From a virus: a stretch of DNA of 39,000 nt. Numbering within the stretch: the stretch's first letter is position 1; every line of letters begins with the position of its first letter. The position numbers were made by a program, and so were the translations under genes. This document shows positions 15,679-21,855 of this stretch, piece after piece. The stretch spans positions 1-39,000 of the IMG/VR virus record IMGVR_UViG_3300043803_000411; one strand, given 5' to 3'. The notes under the pieces are model-generated. The model searched no databases, had not been told where the DNA came from, and saw only the letters and a list, made by a program, of their open reading frames with translations.

Positions 15679-16313
15679 CTCGGGGCCTCCTCGTTCGTGT
15701 ACTGCTCAATAAGATAGACGATCGCCTGACTGTTGCTCTCGAAGTCTCGTTCGATACGCAGTTTGCCGAGGCGCTCGGATACCCAAACGAACAGGTGACT
15801 CGGGTAGGCGACGACCAGTTGCCGCGTCGCTCTGTCAGCGTAACGCTCCAAGAGATCGCTGTACGTCGGCTTCAGATCAACATTTGTCGGATGCGTTATC
15901 TCCGGCTCAGTCTCCTCTAGGAGCGCACGAAGATCGTCAATCTCGTCATCTACGAAGCCTGATGCTTCGACCAGGCTCGGCTCTGACAGTTCAGCGAGAA
16001 TGTCGAGCAGCGCTTGCTCATCCCACTCAGCCAGGTCACTCGTCCGGTTATCCGCGACGGAGTATGCGGCGATTTGATCCGGTGTCCAGTTATCCGGTAC
16101 GCGAGTGATTTCAATGTCGGTCCATCCCAGCGCGGTCGCCGCTTGTAGCGTTCCGTTACCGGCGATCACCGTGTCTTTCCAGACGACGAGGGGCTTCCGC
16201 TGCCCGAACTCAGTCAGAGACTTCTGGATCGTTTCGATGTTGCGCTTGTTGTGCTGGCGAGCGTTAGCCGGATCGGGCTTCAAGGTGTCAATCTTGATCT
16301 TCTCGATCTTCAC
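15657..16313 (-). CDS. ParB-like nuclease/NTPase-domain protein
   Basis: 218 residues from a GTG that overlaps the upstream TGA. IDTLKPDPANARQHNKRNIE, then SLTEFGQRKPLVVWK and VIAGNGTLQAATALGW, form the ParB/Srx fold with its G-x-G/N-G-T-L-x-A motif. A Q-I-A-A-Y-x-x-A-D-N-R segment follows. The C-terminal 100 residues are helical and acidic. ParB-like genes are regular companions of phage TET/JBP and DNA methyltransferase genes, and the overlap with the dioxygenase gene fits a joint function. Unlike some relatives it carries no fused methyltransferase domain. Confidence 0.8.
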   Translation of the reverse strand: MKIEKIKIDTLKPDPANARQHNKRNIETIQKSLTEFGQRKPLVVWKDTVIAGNGTLQAATALGWTDIEITRVPDNWTPDQIAAYSVADNRTSDLAEWDEQALLDILAELSEPSLVEASGFVDDEIDDLRALLEETEPEITHPTNVDLKPTYSDLLERYADRATRQLVVAYPSHLFVWVSERLGKLRIERDFESNSQAIVYLIEQYTNEEAPSWEITET

Positions 16314-16567
16314 GGCTGTCCCTTCCGAGACGCAGCGAGAGCCTCAACATCGGAGCGACGGAAGATCGTCCGGCGTCCCGCCTTGCCGACAGGAGTAAGT
16401 TGCTTCTTGTGGACGATCTGGCGCAAGTTATTCGGCGTCACGCCAAGCATCCCCGCAGCAAGGAGACTATCGACTGTATCGCTGACAACGATGGTCGGCG
16501 GTGCGGGTGGCTCGGGGAAACTGCTCGCCCCAACAGTCACGAAAGCGTTAGTCGGAAACTCATTCAT
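16310..16567 (-). CDS. MerR/excisionase-type helix-turn-helix DNA-binding protein
   Basis: 85 residues. A Pro-rich leader (SSFPEPPAPPTIVVSD) precedes AAGMLGVTPNNLRQIVHKKQ, a helix-turn-helix, and RRTIFRRSDVEAL, the wing of the MerR-like fold used by excisionases and small phage regulators. The ATG at 16567 shares a base with the SSB stop; GTG one codon upstream is possible. It sits between SSB and ParB, so it may regulate this operon or act in replication. No integrase is seen, so excision is unlikely. Confidence 0.65.
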   Translation of the reverse strand: MNEFPTNAFVTVGASSFPEPPAPPTIVVSDTVDSLLAAGMLGVTPNNLRQIVHKKQLTPVGKAGRRTIFRRSDVEALAASRKGQP

Positions 16568-16947
16568 CACCAGGGATCTCCTTGGTCGTCGTTCTGCTTG
16601 TTGTTAGTTGGCTTGTCTAGCGGCTTCGGGATCACGCCGATCGCTTCTGCCGTGACCTCGGGGATAGACCGCTTCACACCGTCTTTCTCGAACGATGTCA
16701 TTTCCAGAGTGCCTCCGACGATCACTCGCATGTCTGCGCGTATGTGTTCGGCTGCCGCCTCGGCTGCCTGACGCCAGAGCGCGACGCGGTACCACGACGG
16801 CTCACCCTTTCCCCACTCGCCGTTCTTCTTCTTCCGTGGCGTGACCTTCACCGTGAGGTTACATACGGCATCTCCGTTGGGCATGATGCGTACCTCGGGG
16901 TCTTTCTGAACGTATCCCACGAACCAAAGTGTTGCTTCACCAGCCAT
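16567..16947 (-). CDS. ssb: Single-stranded DNA-binding protein
   Basis: 126 residues. ATLWFVGYVQKDPEVR, a NLTVKVTPRKKK strand, PSWYRVALWRQAAEAAAEHI and MRVIVGGTLEMTSFE give the OB fold of bacterial SSB. The C terminus is short and ends with an acidic, aromatic tip (DDQGDPW), like the partner-binding tail of SSB proteins. It coats single-stranded DNA during replication and Rad52-type annealing, both encoded nearby. The ATG overlaps the HNH gene stop region by 11 bases. Confidence 0.85.
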   Translation of the reverse strand: MAGEATLWFVGYVQKDPEVRIMPNGDAVCNLTVKVTPRKKKNGEWGKGEPSWYRVALWRQAAEAAAEHIRADMRVIVGGTLEMTSFEKDGVKRSIPEVTAEAIGVIPKPLDKPTNNKQNDDQGDPW

Positions 16948-17284
16948 TATTATTTTCCTCTACTATCTGGTAATCGCCGTCGTTTGTGAGTAGCGCCCGA
17001 CTGCCGTTAGGTAGCGTGACGGGTATCTCGGCGGGATCGTCCCAGGAATGAACGAGCCAGCCGTTCTCGTAACTGTCACGAGGGTTCTGATGTACGGAGC
17101 CGGGAGCGATGTTGTGGCAGGGTGAACATAACGCGATGAGGTTAGTGAGTTCGTCTTTGCCTCCGTGCTTACGCAGTTTCCTGTGATGCACGGCGACAGG
17201 ATCTCTTAACGGTTTGCCGCATTTCACGCAGTGGCGGTCGCGTGTGAATACCGCACCCCTCAGTACCGGATCCATTACCGTCAC
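16937..17284 (-). CDS. HNH endonuclease
   Basis: 115 residues. Cys19 and Cys22 (CVKC), VHHRKLRKHGGKDELTNLI with His33/His34 and Asn48, and CSPCHN with Cys53, Cys56 and His57 make the full HNH zinc-finger nuclease. The remaining 50 residues are a small beta domain. The GTG at 17284 overlaps the stop of a short membrane peptide (GTGA); an ATG three codons later also exists. HNH proteins of this size act as homing or packaging-associated nucleases. This one is not beside the terminase genes, so its role is uncertain. Confidence 0.8.
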   Translation of the reverse strand: MTVMDPVLRGAVFTRDRHCVKCGKPLRDPVAVHHRKLRKHGGKDELTNLIALCSPCHNIAPGSVHQNPRDSYENGWLVHSWDDPAEIPVTLPNGSRALLTNDGDYQIVEENNNGW

Positions 17285-17358
17285 TTACCCCTATCAAGGA
17301 GCCAGAAGAGAGGCACGAACAAGAGCCTGTCAACTAGGACGATCAAACATTCCCTCAT
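17281..17358 (-). CDS. 25-residue hydrophobic (single-span) peptide
   Basis: The ATG at 17358 follows GAGGG by eight bases and the TGA overlaps the HNH GTG start (GTGA). The peptide is MRECLIVLVDRLLFVPLFWL plus LDRGK, mostly hydrophobic with basic ends, as in a single membrane span. The start lies next to a relic repeat of the RusA gene end, so the frame may be recent. Translation is inferred from the two signals only. Confidence 0.4.
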   Translation of the reverse strand: MRECLIVLVDRLLFVPLFWLLDRGK

Positions 17359-17363
17359 CACGG

Positions 17364-17399
17364 TTTCCCTCTATCACGAACACCGCTCCCGGTGCCCCA
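17364..17399 (+). repeat. Diverged direct repeat, copy A (relic of the RusA 3' end)
   Basis: These 36 bases match 17736-17773 with a few differences, including a 17-base identical core at 17383-17399. On the minus strand they encode GAPGAVFVIEG again, followed by NRDEGMFDRPS and a stop, but a TAG sits shortly upstream in that frame, so it is not part of an active gene. Confidence 0.75.
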
Positions 17400-17402
17400 G
17401 CG

Positions 17403-17729
17403 TTACGATACTAGGTCGTCCTGCCAATGCGTTACGGTCTGCGGTCGCATGAGCCCGTACTGAACATGGAACAGGCGGTCGTGTATCGCCTTCTGTGTGC
17501 GTCCGTATTTCCGCGCGAGGCCGAGCATCGTCATACCGCCCTCGAAGTCGGCGACGACGCTACGCTTCTCCTCCGCGCTCCACGGGCGACCCGCTTTCAT
17601 CGCGTCTTGTCGCCGCTTCTTCTTCTTAGCAGGCTGCTTCTGCGGCGTCCTGCCGTTAGCGTTCTCGCGAATGAAGTCCTGGTACGTCGCCCAGGCTTGT
17701 AAGAACTCCTTGAATGTCGGCTGCTGCAT
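17403..17729 (-). CDS. Helix-turn-helix protein (Myb/SANT-like), inserted between RusA repeat copies
   Basis: 108 residues. The N terminus (FKEFLQAWATYQDFIREN) is helical, followed by a Lys/Arg-rich linker (KQPAKKKKRRQ), then RPWSAEEKRSVVADFEGGMT and LGLARKYGRTQKAIHDRL, a helix-turn-helix of the Myb/GcrA-like kind. AAAGG lies just before the ATG. Its first 74 bases overlap the RusA gene end in another frame. The gene is flanked by two copies of the same RusA 3' segment, a sign of insertion or local duplication. Probably a DNA-binding regulator. Confidence 0.65.
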   Translation of the reverse strand: MQQPTFKEFLQAWATYQDFIRENANGRTPQKQPAKKKKRRQDAMKAGRPWSAEEKRSVVADFEGGMTMLGLARKYGRTQKAIHDRLFHVQYGLMRPQTVTHWQDDLVS

Positions 17730-18111
17730 CTTGCCTTTCCCCTTCTATGACGAATACCGCTCCCGGTGCCCCATACACTTTCCTCGCCGTTAGCGTGACC
17801 ACCTGTGCGTCGTCAGCAAACGCCGCGCCAGTCAAACCATCTAACGCTGCTCGCGCTAGTTTGTCTACGTCGGGCCTAACGTGCGGTAAGGCTCGCGGCG
17901 CACTACGCGGCGACAGGAGCCTGAACGTCACATCGACCGTAACTGGTCCCTCTAACGGTTCCATAATGGCACGGCACGCTTCGTTGATAGCGTTACGCCA
18001 CGCCGTTAGTTCCTTCGATTTTTGATGCACGATGCGACCGCGAAAGACGCTCATACTGCCTTGCGTGATCGGGGTGCCAGCGAGCGAGAAACTGTAACTC
18101 GCCGCAGCCAT
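17656..18111 (-). CDS. RusA-like Holliday junction resolvase
   Basis: 151 residues. GTPITQGSMSVFRGRIVHQK opens the fold. RPDVDKLARAALDGLTG carries Asp81, Asp83, Lys84 and Asp91, and AFADDAQVV gives Asp100-Asp101, the RusA active-site set, with Lys111 later. It resolves four-way junctions made during recombination and replication. The last 25 residues after VIEGER come from sequence shared out of frame with the next gene and look like a replaced C terminus. Confidence 0.85.
   Translation of the reverse strand: MAAASYSFSLAGTPITQGSMSVFRGRIVHQKSKELTAWRNAINEACRAIMEPLEGPVTVDVTFRLLSPRSAPRALPHVRPDVDKLARAALDGLTGAAFADDAQVVTLTARKVYGAPGAVFVIEGERQDAAADIQGVLTSLGDVPGLHSRER
17736..17773 (+). repeat. Diverged direct repeat, copy B (inside the RusA gene)
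   Basis: This is the active copy of the repeat whose partner is at 17364-17399. It encodes KVYGAPGAVFVIEG in the RusA frame on the minus strand. The 17-base identical core is at 17757-17773. Confidence 0.75.
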
Positions 18112-18125
18112 TCTCTAATGTTACG

Positions 18126-18224
18126 TTATCTTGTGCGGCGTATCAAGATGATGCATGTAACGCAACTGCGTGCCTGGTGTACCCAGCCACCGCATCCGGG
18201 GCACCGGGAGACAGGGCTACTCAT
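18126..18224 (-). CDS. 32-residue zinc-ribbon peptide
   Basis: The ATG at 18224 lies inside the stop region of the upstream gene (ATGAGTAG). The product MSSPVSRCPGCGGWVHQARS then CVTC and a short hydrophobic/basic end gives C-x2-C ... C-x2-C, a minimal zinc ribbon. The overlap and ligand spacing make it a likely gene. No function can be assigned. Confidence 0.5.
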   Translation of the reverse strand: MSSPVSRCPGCGGWVHQARSCVTCIILIRRTR

Positions 18225-18690
18225 CGTGGCTCAAATGCCGATGCCGGATGACGCTGAAGTCGCTATCGGTGCGGCCTCCGGGTGGCCCGACCTTGGCGAG
18301 AACATGCGCGAGACTACTTCTACAAACAGGGCAGGGACTCGTCTCATATTCGCTATCGAACCAGCCCTTGAAGCAAGGTTCTGTGTGCGTACATAAGCAT
18401 CCCGTCTTGCCGCAATGCCGCTCCGGTGCGTGCTGCTCCTGAGCGATGCGTGCCTCGGCAGCGATGCGCCTTGCCTGCTTCCAGGCGTTGACGAGTACGG
18501 CTGGTGTCATCATCGCATCGACCAGGCCATAATGCTTCTTGATCTGGTCCTTGGCGAACTGGACTGTCATGCCCGGTGCGCCTTGCTCCAAGACCTCCTG
18601 CCACGCGTACACCTTTGCCTCGTTCGGGGAGTGCCTGCCGTCTAGTTCGTTCGCGTAGATCAATAGTCCAAGGACCTCGTCGTCGGTCAT
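18217..18690 (-). CDS. Putative replication accessory protein with zinc-binding C terminus
   Basis: 157 residues. The N-terminal half is helical (DDEVLGLLIYANELDGRH, VYAWQEVLEQG), with a DQIKKHYG...MMTPAVLVNAWK section like small helicase-loader or primosome-type actinophage proteins. The C-terminal half has CGKTGCLCTHTEPC and SPCPVCRSS, a zinc-binding set. It follows the replication protein and a cysteine-rich gene through ATGA overlaps. The loader idea rests on resemblance and context only. Confidence 0.5.
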   Translation of the reverse strand: MTDDEVLGLLIYANELDGRHSPNEAKVYAWQEVLEQGAPGMTVQFAKDQIKKHYGLVDAMMTPAVLVNAWKQARRIAAEARIAQEQHAPERHCGKTGCLCTHTEPCFKGWFDSEYETSPCPVCRSSLAHVLAKVGPPGGRTDSDFSVIRHRHLSHDE

Positions 18691-18962
18691 GCCCGATCAC
18701 ACCCCTCCCCTACCGCGCACAGGCGGAAATCCTGATACTGCCGTGTCTCACAATGAAACTGATCTTCACCGCAGCACTCCGCGAGAGTCTTCTCGCAGGA
18801 GTCACCGCAGGGGCACGTCGCTTCTGCCCTCTCGTCTATTCGGACTCTGGCGATCAGGTCGCACTCGCAGATAGCCTGATCGTATTGCGGATCTACTCCG
18901 TAGAGTTTGGCTGGCATCTTTCTTACGCGGCATAGCCGATCGTGTTGTTCTTGCTGATTCAT
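18687..18962 (-). CDS. 91-residue cysteine-rich protein
   Basis: I chose the ATG at 18962, which overlaps the upstream TGA (ATGA) and has AAAGGGG nine bases upstream. The product has many cysteines (ICECDL, CPCGDSCEKTL, ECCGEDQFHC, RLCAVGEGC), enough for two or more metal sites. Longer in-frame versions run far into the replication gene and are rejected. Function unknown; probably a metal-binding accessory factor of the replication operon. Confidence 0.6.
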   Translation of the reverse strand: MNQQEQHDRLCRVRKMPAKLYGVDPQYDQAICECDLIARVRIDERAEATCPCGDSCEKTLAECCGEDQFHCETRQYQDFRLCAVGEGCDRA

Positions 18963-19792
18963 GACTGAATACCCCTTTTCGTTTGCTGGATTCGTGCGTG
19001 TATCTCGGCGTACTGATCCATCCTCCGCTGGCCCCCAACCTTCTGCTGGGAACGTGCTGGCAGCGGATCGTCCTCCCATCTTCCTTGTCTAAGCCAAGTC
19101 GTCGGATGCGCCGTGAACTGATCTTCCCTGTTCGGGTCTGCGGCGTAACGCTTGGCGGCTGCCAGGATGACTTCGGGGTCGGCCTGCTGGATGGCTTGCT
19201 GGTAGGCGTCCCTAGCCGCCTTCTTGCCCACCCTCCGGGGGTAGGCCTGCCAGAACGCTTCGAAGGAGGCTCCCTGAGGCAATCTGAGCGCCTTTCCAGC
19301 CTCGGGGTTAGCCCCGTTAGGGGTCACCCCTGCCGGGGCTTCTGCTTGCTTCCCTTCGGGCAGAGCGATCACGAGGTCTAGATCTTGATCTTGGGTTTGT
19401 GATCTTAGGTGGGTCTGAGTTAGTGCATCGGTTTTGATGCAAGCCTGGATCATTTCCGACCCTAGCCCTTGGCTCAATTTGATCCTAGGGTGCCAATGAA
19501 CGCGATACAAGGATGTCAGCCAACGATCATCAGGACCGCGACGCTGGCTCACCGTGATCGCTCCTGCCGATATGAGTTGTTTCCTGGCGCGGTCCAGAGT
19601 CGGCACCCCGACACCAAGCAGGCTTGCGAGTTTCTGCCGGGACGGGAAGCAGTCTCCCTTCGCATCTGCGTATTTCCGCAGAAGCAGATACAGGCGAACC
19701 GCCAGCGCACTCAGATCGGGACTCAGCAGAATCCAATGCGGAACCATCTCGAATGGTCCCCGTTCCACTTCGACTGTGCTATCGTCGTTCAC
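18959..19792 (-). CDS. Phage replication initiator-like protein (winged helix plus DnaD-like tail)
   Basis: 277 residues from a GTG at 19792 with AAAGGG upstream. The N terminus (FEMVPHWILLSPDLSALAVR, SRQKLASLLGVGVPTLDRAR, then RKQLISAGAITVSQRR) is a winged helix-turn-helix like those of phage initiators. After a low-complexity linker, FEAFWQAYPRRVGKKAARDA and AHPTTWLRQGRWEDD form the conserved C-terminal module of DnaD/phage replication proteins. It probably binds the origin and recruits the helicase. Repeats of an origin were not identified. Confidence 0.7.
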   Translation of the reverse strand: MNDDSTVEVERGPFEMVPHWILLSPDLSALAVRLYLLLRKYADAKGDCFPSRQKLASLLGVGVPTLDRARKQLISAGAITVSQRRGPDDRWLTSLYRVHWHPRIKLSQGLGSEMIQACIKTDALTQTHLRSQTQDQDLDLVIALPEGKQAEAPAGVTPNGANPEAGKALRLPQGASFEAFWQAYPRRVGKKAARDAYQQAIQQADPEVILAAAKRYAADPNREDQFTAHPTTWLRQGRWEDDPLPARSQQKVGGQRRMDQYAEIHARIQQTKRGIQS

Positions 19793-19810
19793 GCGAATAC
19801 CCTTTCGTTA

Positions 19811-19852
19811 GAGTGAGCCACCCGGTATCCCCCCGAGCCGGGTGGCTCACTC
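19811..19852 (-). repeat. Perfect 15-bp inverted repeat (RNA hairpin) between two early genes
   Basis: GAGTGAGCCACCCGG (19811-19825) pairs without mismatch with 19838-19852, leaving a 12-base loop. On the minus-strand transcript the stop codon of the winged-helix gene lies at the base of the hairpin, and the ribosome binding site of the replication gene follows. There is no T run, so a Rho-independent terminator is unlikely. An attenuator or processing/stability element is possible. It has no hammerhead core. Confidence 0.7.
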
Positions 19853-20302
19853 GTTTGCTGCGAGCCATGAGCGACCCTCGTCGGTGATGCGCAGGACGCG
19901 CTGGAACCTACCGGATGATCCGCGCCGTGTGATCTCGTTCCCGTTGACTATCGCTACTTCGATCAACCCTGAGTTGAGCAGATCGCTGACGCGCTTGCTC
20001 GCTGCCCAAGGATCAACCTCGGCAGCGGTAGCCGCTTCTTCTGCCGTAGCGTTCTTATGCCCGAACGCAGCCAGCAGAGCGCGAAGCATAGACTCGCGGG
20101 TAAGACTGCGCGCGGCAGCCTTGCTTGTCGCCGGATCACTACTACGCGCTAGTGCCTTGGGCTTCGGTGCCCTATCGGTCAGCCAGCCGCGCTCGCGGTC
20201 AAGTTCACACACCTGACAGGAATCTCCGCCGCAGGCATGTGGCCGCGTATCGACGCTCGAAGTTACGCTGTCGAACAGGCCGGTCATCCTGCGCTCGGAC
20301 AT
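19847..20302 (-). CDS. Winged-helix DNA-binding protein
   Basis: 151 residues from the ATG at 20302, chosen because GGGAG lies seven bases upstream; an ATG at 20287 overlaps the Cas4-like stop (ATGA) and is the alternative. HACGGDSCQVC near residue 23 may hold a metal. SDPATSKAAARSLTRESMLR, ATAEEAATAAEVDPWAASKR, then VSDLLNSGLIEVAIVNG and RVLRITDEGRSWL form a winged helix like those of phage and archaeal regulators. A role in early gene control or replication is inferred. Confidence 0.65.
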   Translation of the reverse strand: MSERRMTGLFDSVTSSVDTRPHACGGDSCQVCELDRERGWLTDRAPKPKALARSSDPATSKAAARSLTRESMLRALLAAFGHKNATAEEAATAAEVDPWAASKRVSDLLNSGLIEVAIVNGNEITRRGSSGRFQRVLRITDEGRSWLAANE

Positions 20303-20934
20303 CCCACATCTCCCGTCGCGTCGTAGTATTGGCAGTAGTCTCGGCAGAATCGCTTCGGCATCTCCGGTTCCGGGATGACATCGAGATTGCTCTCGATCTG
20401 CGCCAGCCACATCAGGCCATCTATCGCGATACGGGAATCGTATGGTTCGCTGTGGATCTTGATGTCGAGTTCGTTCCCGTCGCGGGGTAGCCCGACGAGA
20501 GTGACCGTATCGACGCGCCGACCCGTGTTCTCCAACAGATACCCGTAGATCTGCACCTGAGTGCGCTGCTGCGATGACGGAAACGCCGAAGCCTTCTTCT
20601 TCGTGATCGTCTTCCAATCAACGACCTCGAACTCCTGCGTGTCATAGCAGTCAACGTGACCGCGCATACCGTCGTACTCAACCTCTACTTCCAGTAGGTA
20701 GCGCGGATTGAAAGGATCATCCTTCCGCTTCATGTTCCTTTCGATAGCGGAATGGATCGCGGTCCCCATCCAAGCCGCCATGCCAAGCGTGTCTTCGTTC
20801 GTTGGCTGAGAGCCAAGGAGACGATGCCAGACACGACGCCGACACCCGCCTACCTCGCTCGGGCCTACCGCCTTCTGCAGCGATCTCTTGCTTCCCTTGT
20901 CGTTAACGAGCGACATCACGAACTCTTTATCCAT
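20284..20934 (-). CDS. Cas4-like PD-(D/E)XK exonuclease with iron-sulfur cluster
   Basis: 216 residues. VDWKTITKKK holds Asp106 and Lys108 of the PD-(D/E)XK core, with GHVDCYD (Asp95) before it and QVQIYGYLL after it (QxxxY motif). AIHSAIERN supplies the early His61. Cys31 and the C-terminal Cys197, Cys201 and Cys212 fit the 4Fe-4S ligands of Cas4/AddB-type nucleases. It likely resects DNA ends for the Rad52-like annealing protein nearby. No cas1 or CRISPR array is present. Confidence 0.82.
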   Translation of the reverse strand: MDKEFVMSLVNDKGSKRSLQKAVGPSEVGGCRRRVWHRLLGSQPTNEDTLGMAAWMGTAIHSAIERNMKRKDDPFNPRYLLEVEVEYDGMRGHVDCYDTQEFEVVDWKTITKKKASAFPSSQQRTQVQIYGYLLENTGRRVDTVTLVGLPRDGNELDIKIHSEPYDSRIAIDGLMWLAQIESNLDVIPEPEMPKRFCRDYCQYYDATGDVGCPSAG

Positions 20935-20955
20935 GACATACCCTTCCGCTAGTTG

Positions 20956-21033
20956 TTATTTGTCATGTGTGTAGCCGAGCCAGTAGCCGATGGCGAGCGC
21001 GAATAACGTGACTACGATGTCAGCGATACCCAT
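20956..21033 (-). CDS. 25-residue single-span membrane peptide
   Basis: The ATG at 21033 lies two bases after the previous stop (TGAGCATG), and the frame ends 21 bases before the Cas4-like start. The product MGIADIVVTLFALAIGYWLG plus YTHDK is a hydrophobic span of about 17 residues with a polar end. Position and composition suggest a real membrane micropeptide. Expression is not proven. Confidence 0.5.
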   Translation of the reverse strand: MGIADIVVTLFALAIGYWLGYTHDK

Positions 21034-21035
21034 GC

Positions 21036-21404
21036 TCAGGCCATCTCCATCGCGGCGCGTACCGCAGTACCAACGCTACGAGCGATGTCGATCTGCACCT
21101 TGATCCGGTTCACGTTAGCGCGAGCAACCTTCACGAGCGCGTCAGCCTTGCAGAAAGCAACGTACTCCAACTCACATAAGATCAAAGCCTCGTCTTCGAT
21201 CTCCTGCACCGTCATCTTTCTGCCAGATTCGTTAGATCGGGCGCGAACGGAGAAGCGAGTCTTGGCTACTTCCAAATCCCAGTCCGGCTTCGCTTTCCCG
21301 TAATCGTTCTCTGCTGTTTCGAGTTGCTTATGCGCCTCATCTAGTTCCCTACTGAGAGAGATGAGTTTGTTCTCAACGTCAGCAGGCGTCACTAACTTGT
21401 TCAT
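21036..21404 (-). CDS. Coiled-coil protein of unknown function
   Basis: 122 residues starting MNKLVTPADVENKLISLSRE, nearly all helix with heptad-like spacing (LDEAHKQLETAENDYGKA), then MTVQEIEDEALILCELEYVA and a basic helix to the end. Many phage recombination operons hold a similar small coiled-coil protein beside the annealing protein. No enzyme motif is present. The ATG overlaps the upstream TGA (ATGA). Confidence 0.65.
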   Translation of the reverse strand: MNKLVTPADVENKLISLSRELDEAHKQLETAENDYGKAKPDWDLEVAKTRFSVRARSNESGRKMTVQEIEDEALILCELEYVAFCKADALVKVARANVNRIKVQIDIARSVGTAVRAAMEMA

Positions 21405-21835
21405 GCCGATACCTTTCTAGGCCAGTAGTACGGAAGATCGTCGGGCACATCGGGCCAGATAGGTCCGTAGTGTTCCGGCATCTTGCGAATGAGGTTGCTG
21501 CGGTGGCTGCGGATCAGATCGTGCGCGGACTTACCCAGCAGCCAGTCGGGGACCGCCGCAGCCGTATCTGGTTTTTGCAGATTGAACTGCATGAGTAGCG
21601 TGTCCTTGTATCCGCGTGAACGCCACTCGCGGCAGACGGCGATACCGTACAGAACAAGTGACTCTTCGTATCCGGCCCACATCTTGACGGCGGGATGATT
21701 CCGCCAGCCGTCGCTGATCCCGACGAGCGTGCGGTAGATCTGCCACGCTTCGACCCGCTGCTTCCCGAGACGCTGCCGGTCTAGTGCAAACGCAGACATC
21801 ACATAGTCTGCGCCGTACGGTAGGAATGTTTGCAT
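21401..21835 (-). CDS. Pyrimidine-dimer DNA glycosylase-like protein (Pyr_excise family)
   Basis: 144 residues. MQTFLPYGADYVMSAFALDR, RLGKQRVEAWQIYRTL and NHPAVKMWAGYEESLVLYG are hallmarks of the MSMEG_6728 / T4 endonuclease V-like family, which removes UV dimers. RSHRSNLIRKMPEHYGPIWP near the C terminus also fits. It starts with a leader like AGGGTATCGCT in front of the ATG. Whether it acts on phage or modified DNA is unknown. Confidence 0.75.
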   Translation of the reverse strand: MQTFLPYGADYVMSAFALDRQRLGKQRVEAWQIYRTLVGISDGWRNHPAVKMWAGYEESLVLYGIAVCREWRSRGYKDTLLMQFNLQKPDTAAAVPDWLLGKSAHDLIRSHRSNLIRKMPEHYGPIWPDVPDDLPYYWPRKVSA

Positions 21836-21855
21836 AGCGATACCCTCTCTTTCGG

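Noticed and set aside
16310-16567. The two MerR-like small proteins (16310-16567, 22862-23053) as excisionases of a temperate phage.
   Set aside because: No integrase, attachment site or immunity gene was seen, so regulation is more likely than excision.
20284-20934. The Cas4-like gene as evidence of a CRISPR system.
   Set aside because: Stand-alone Cas4-like nucleases are common in phage recombination modules, and no array or cas1 is present.
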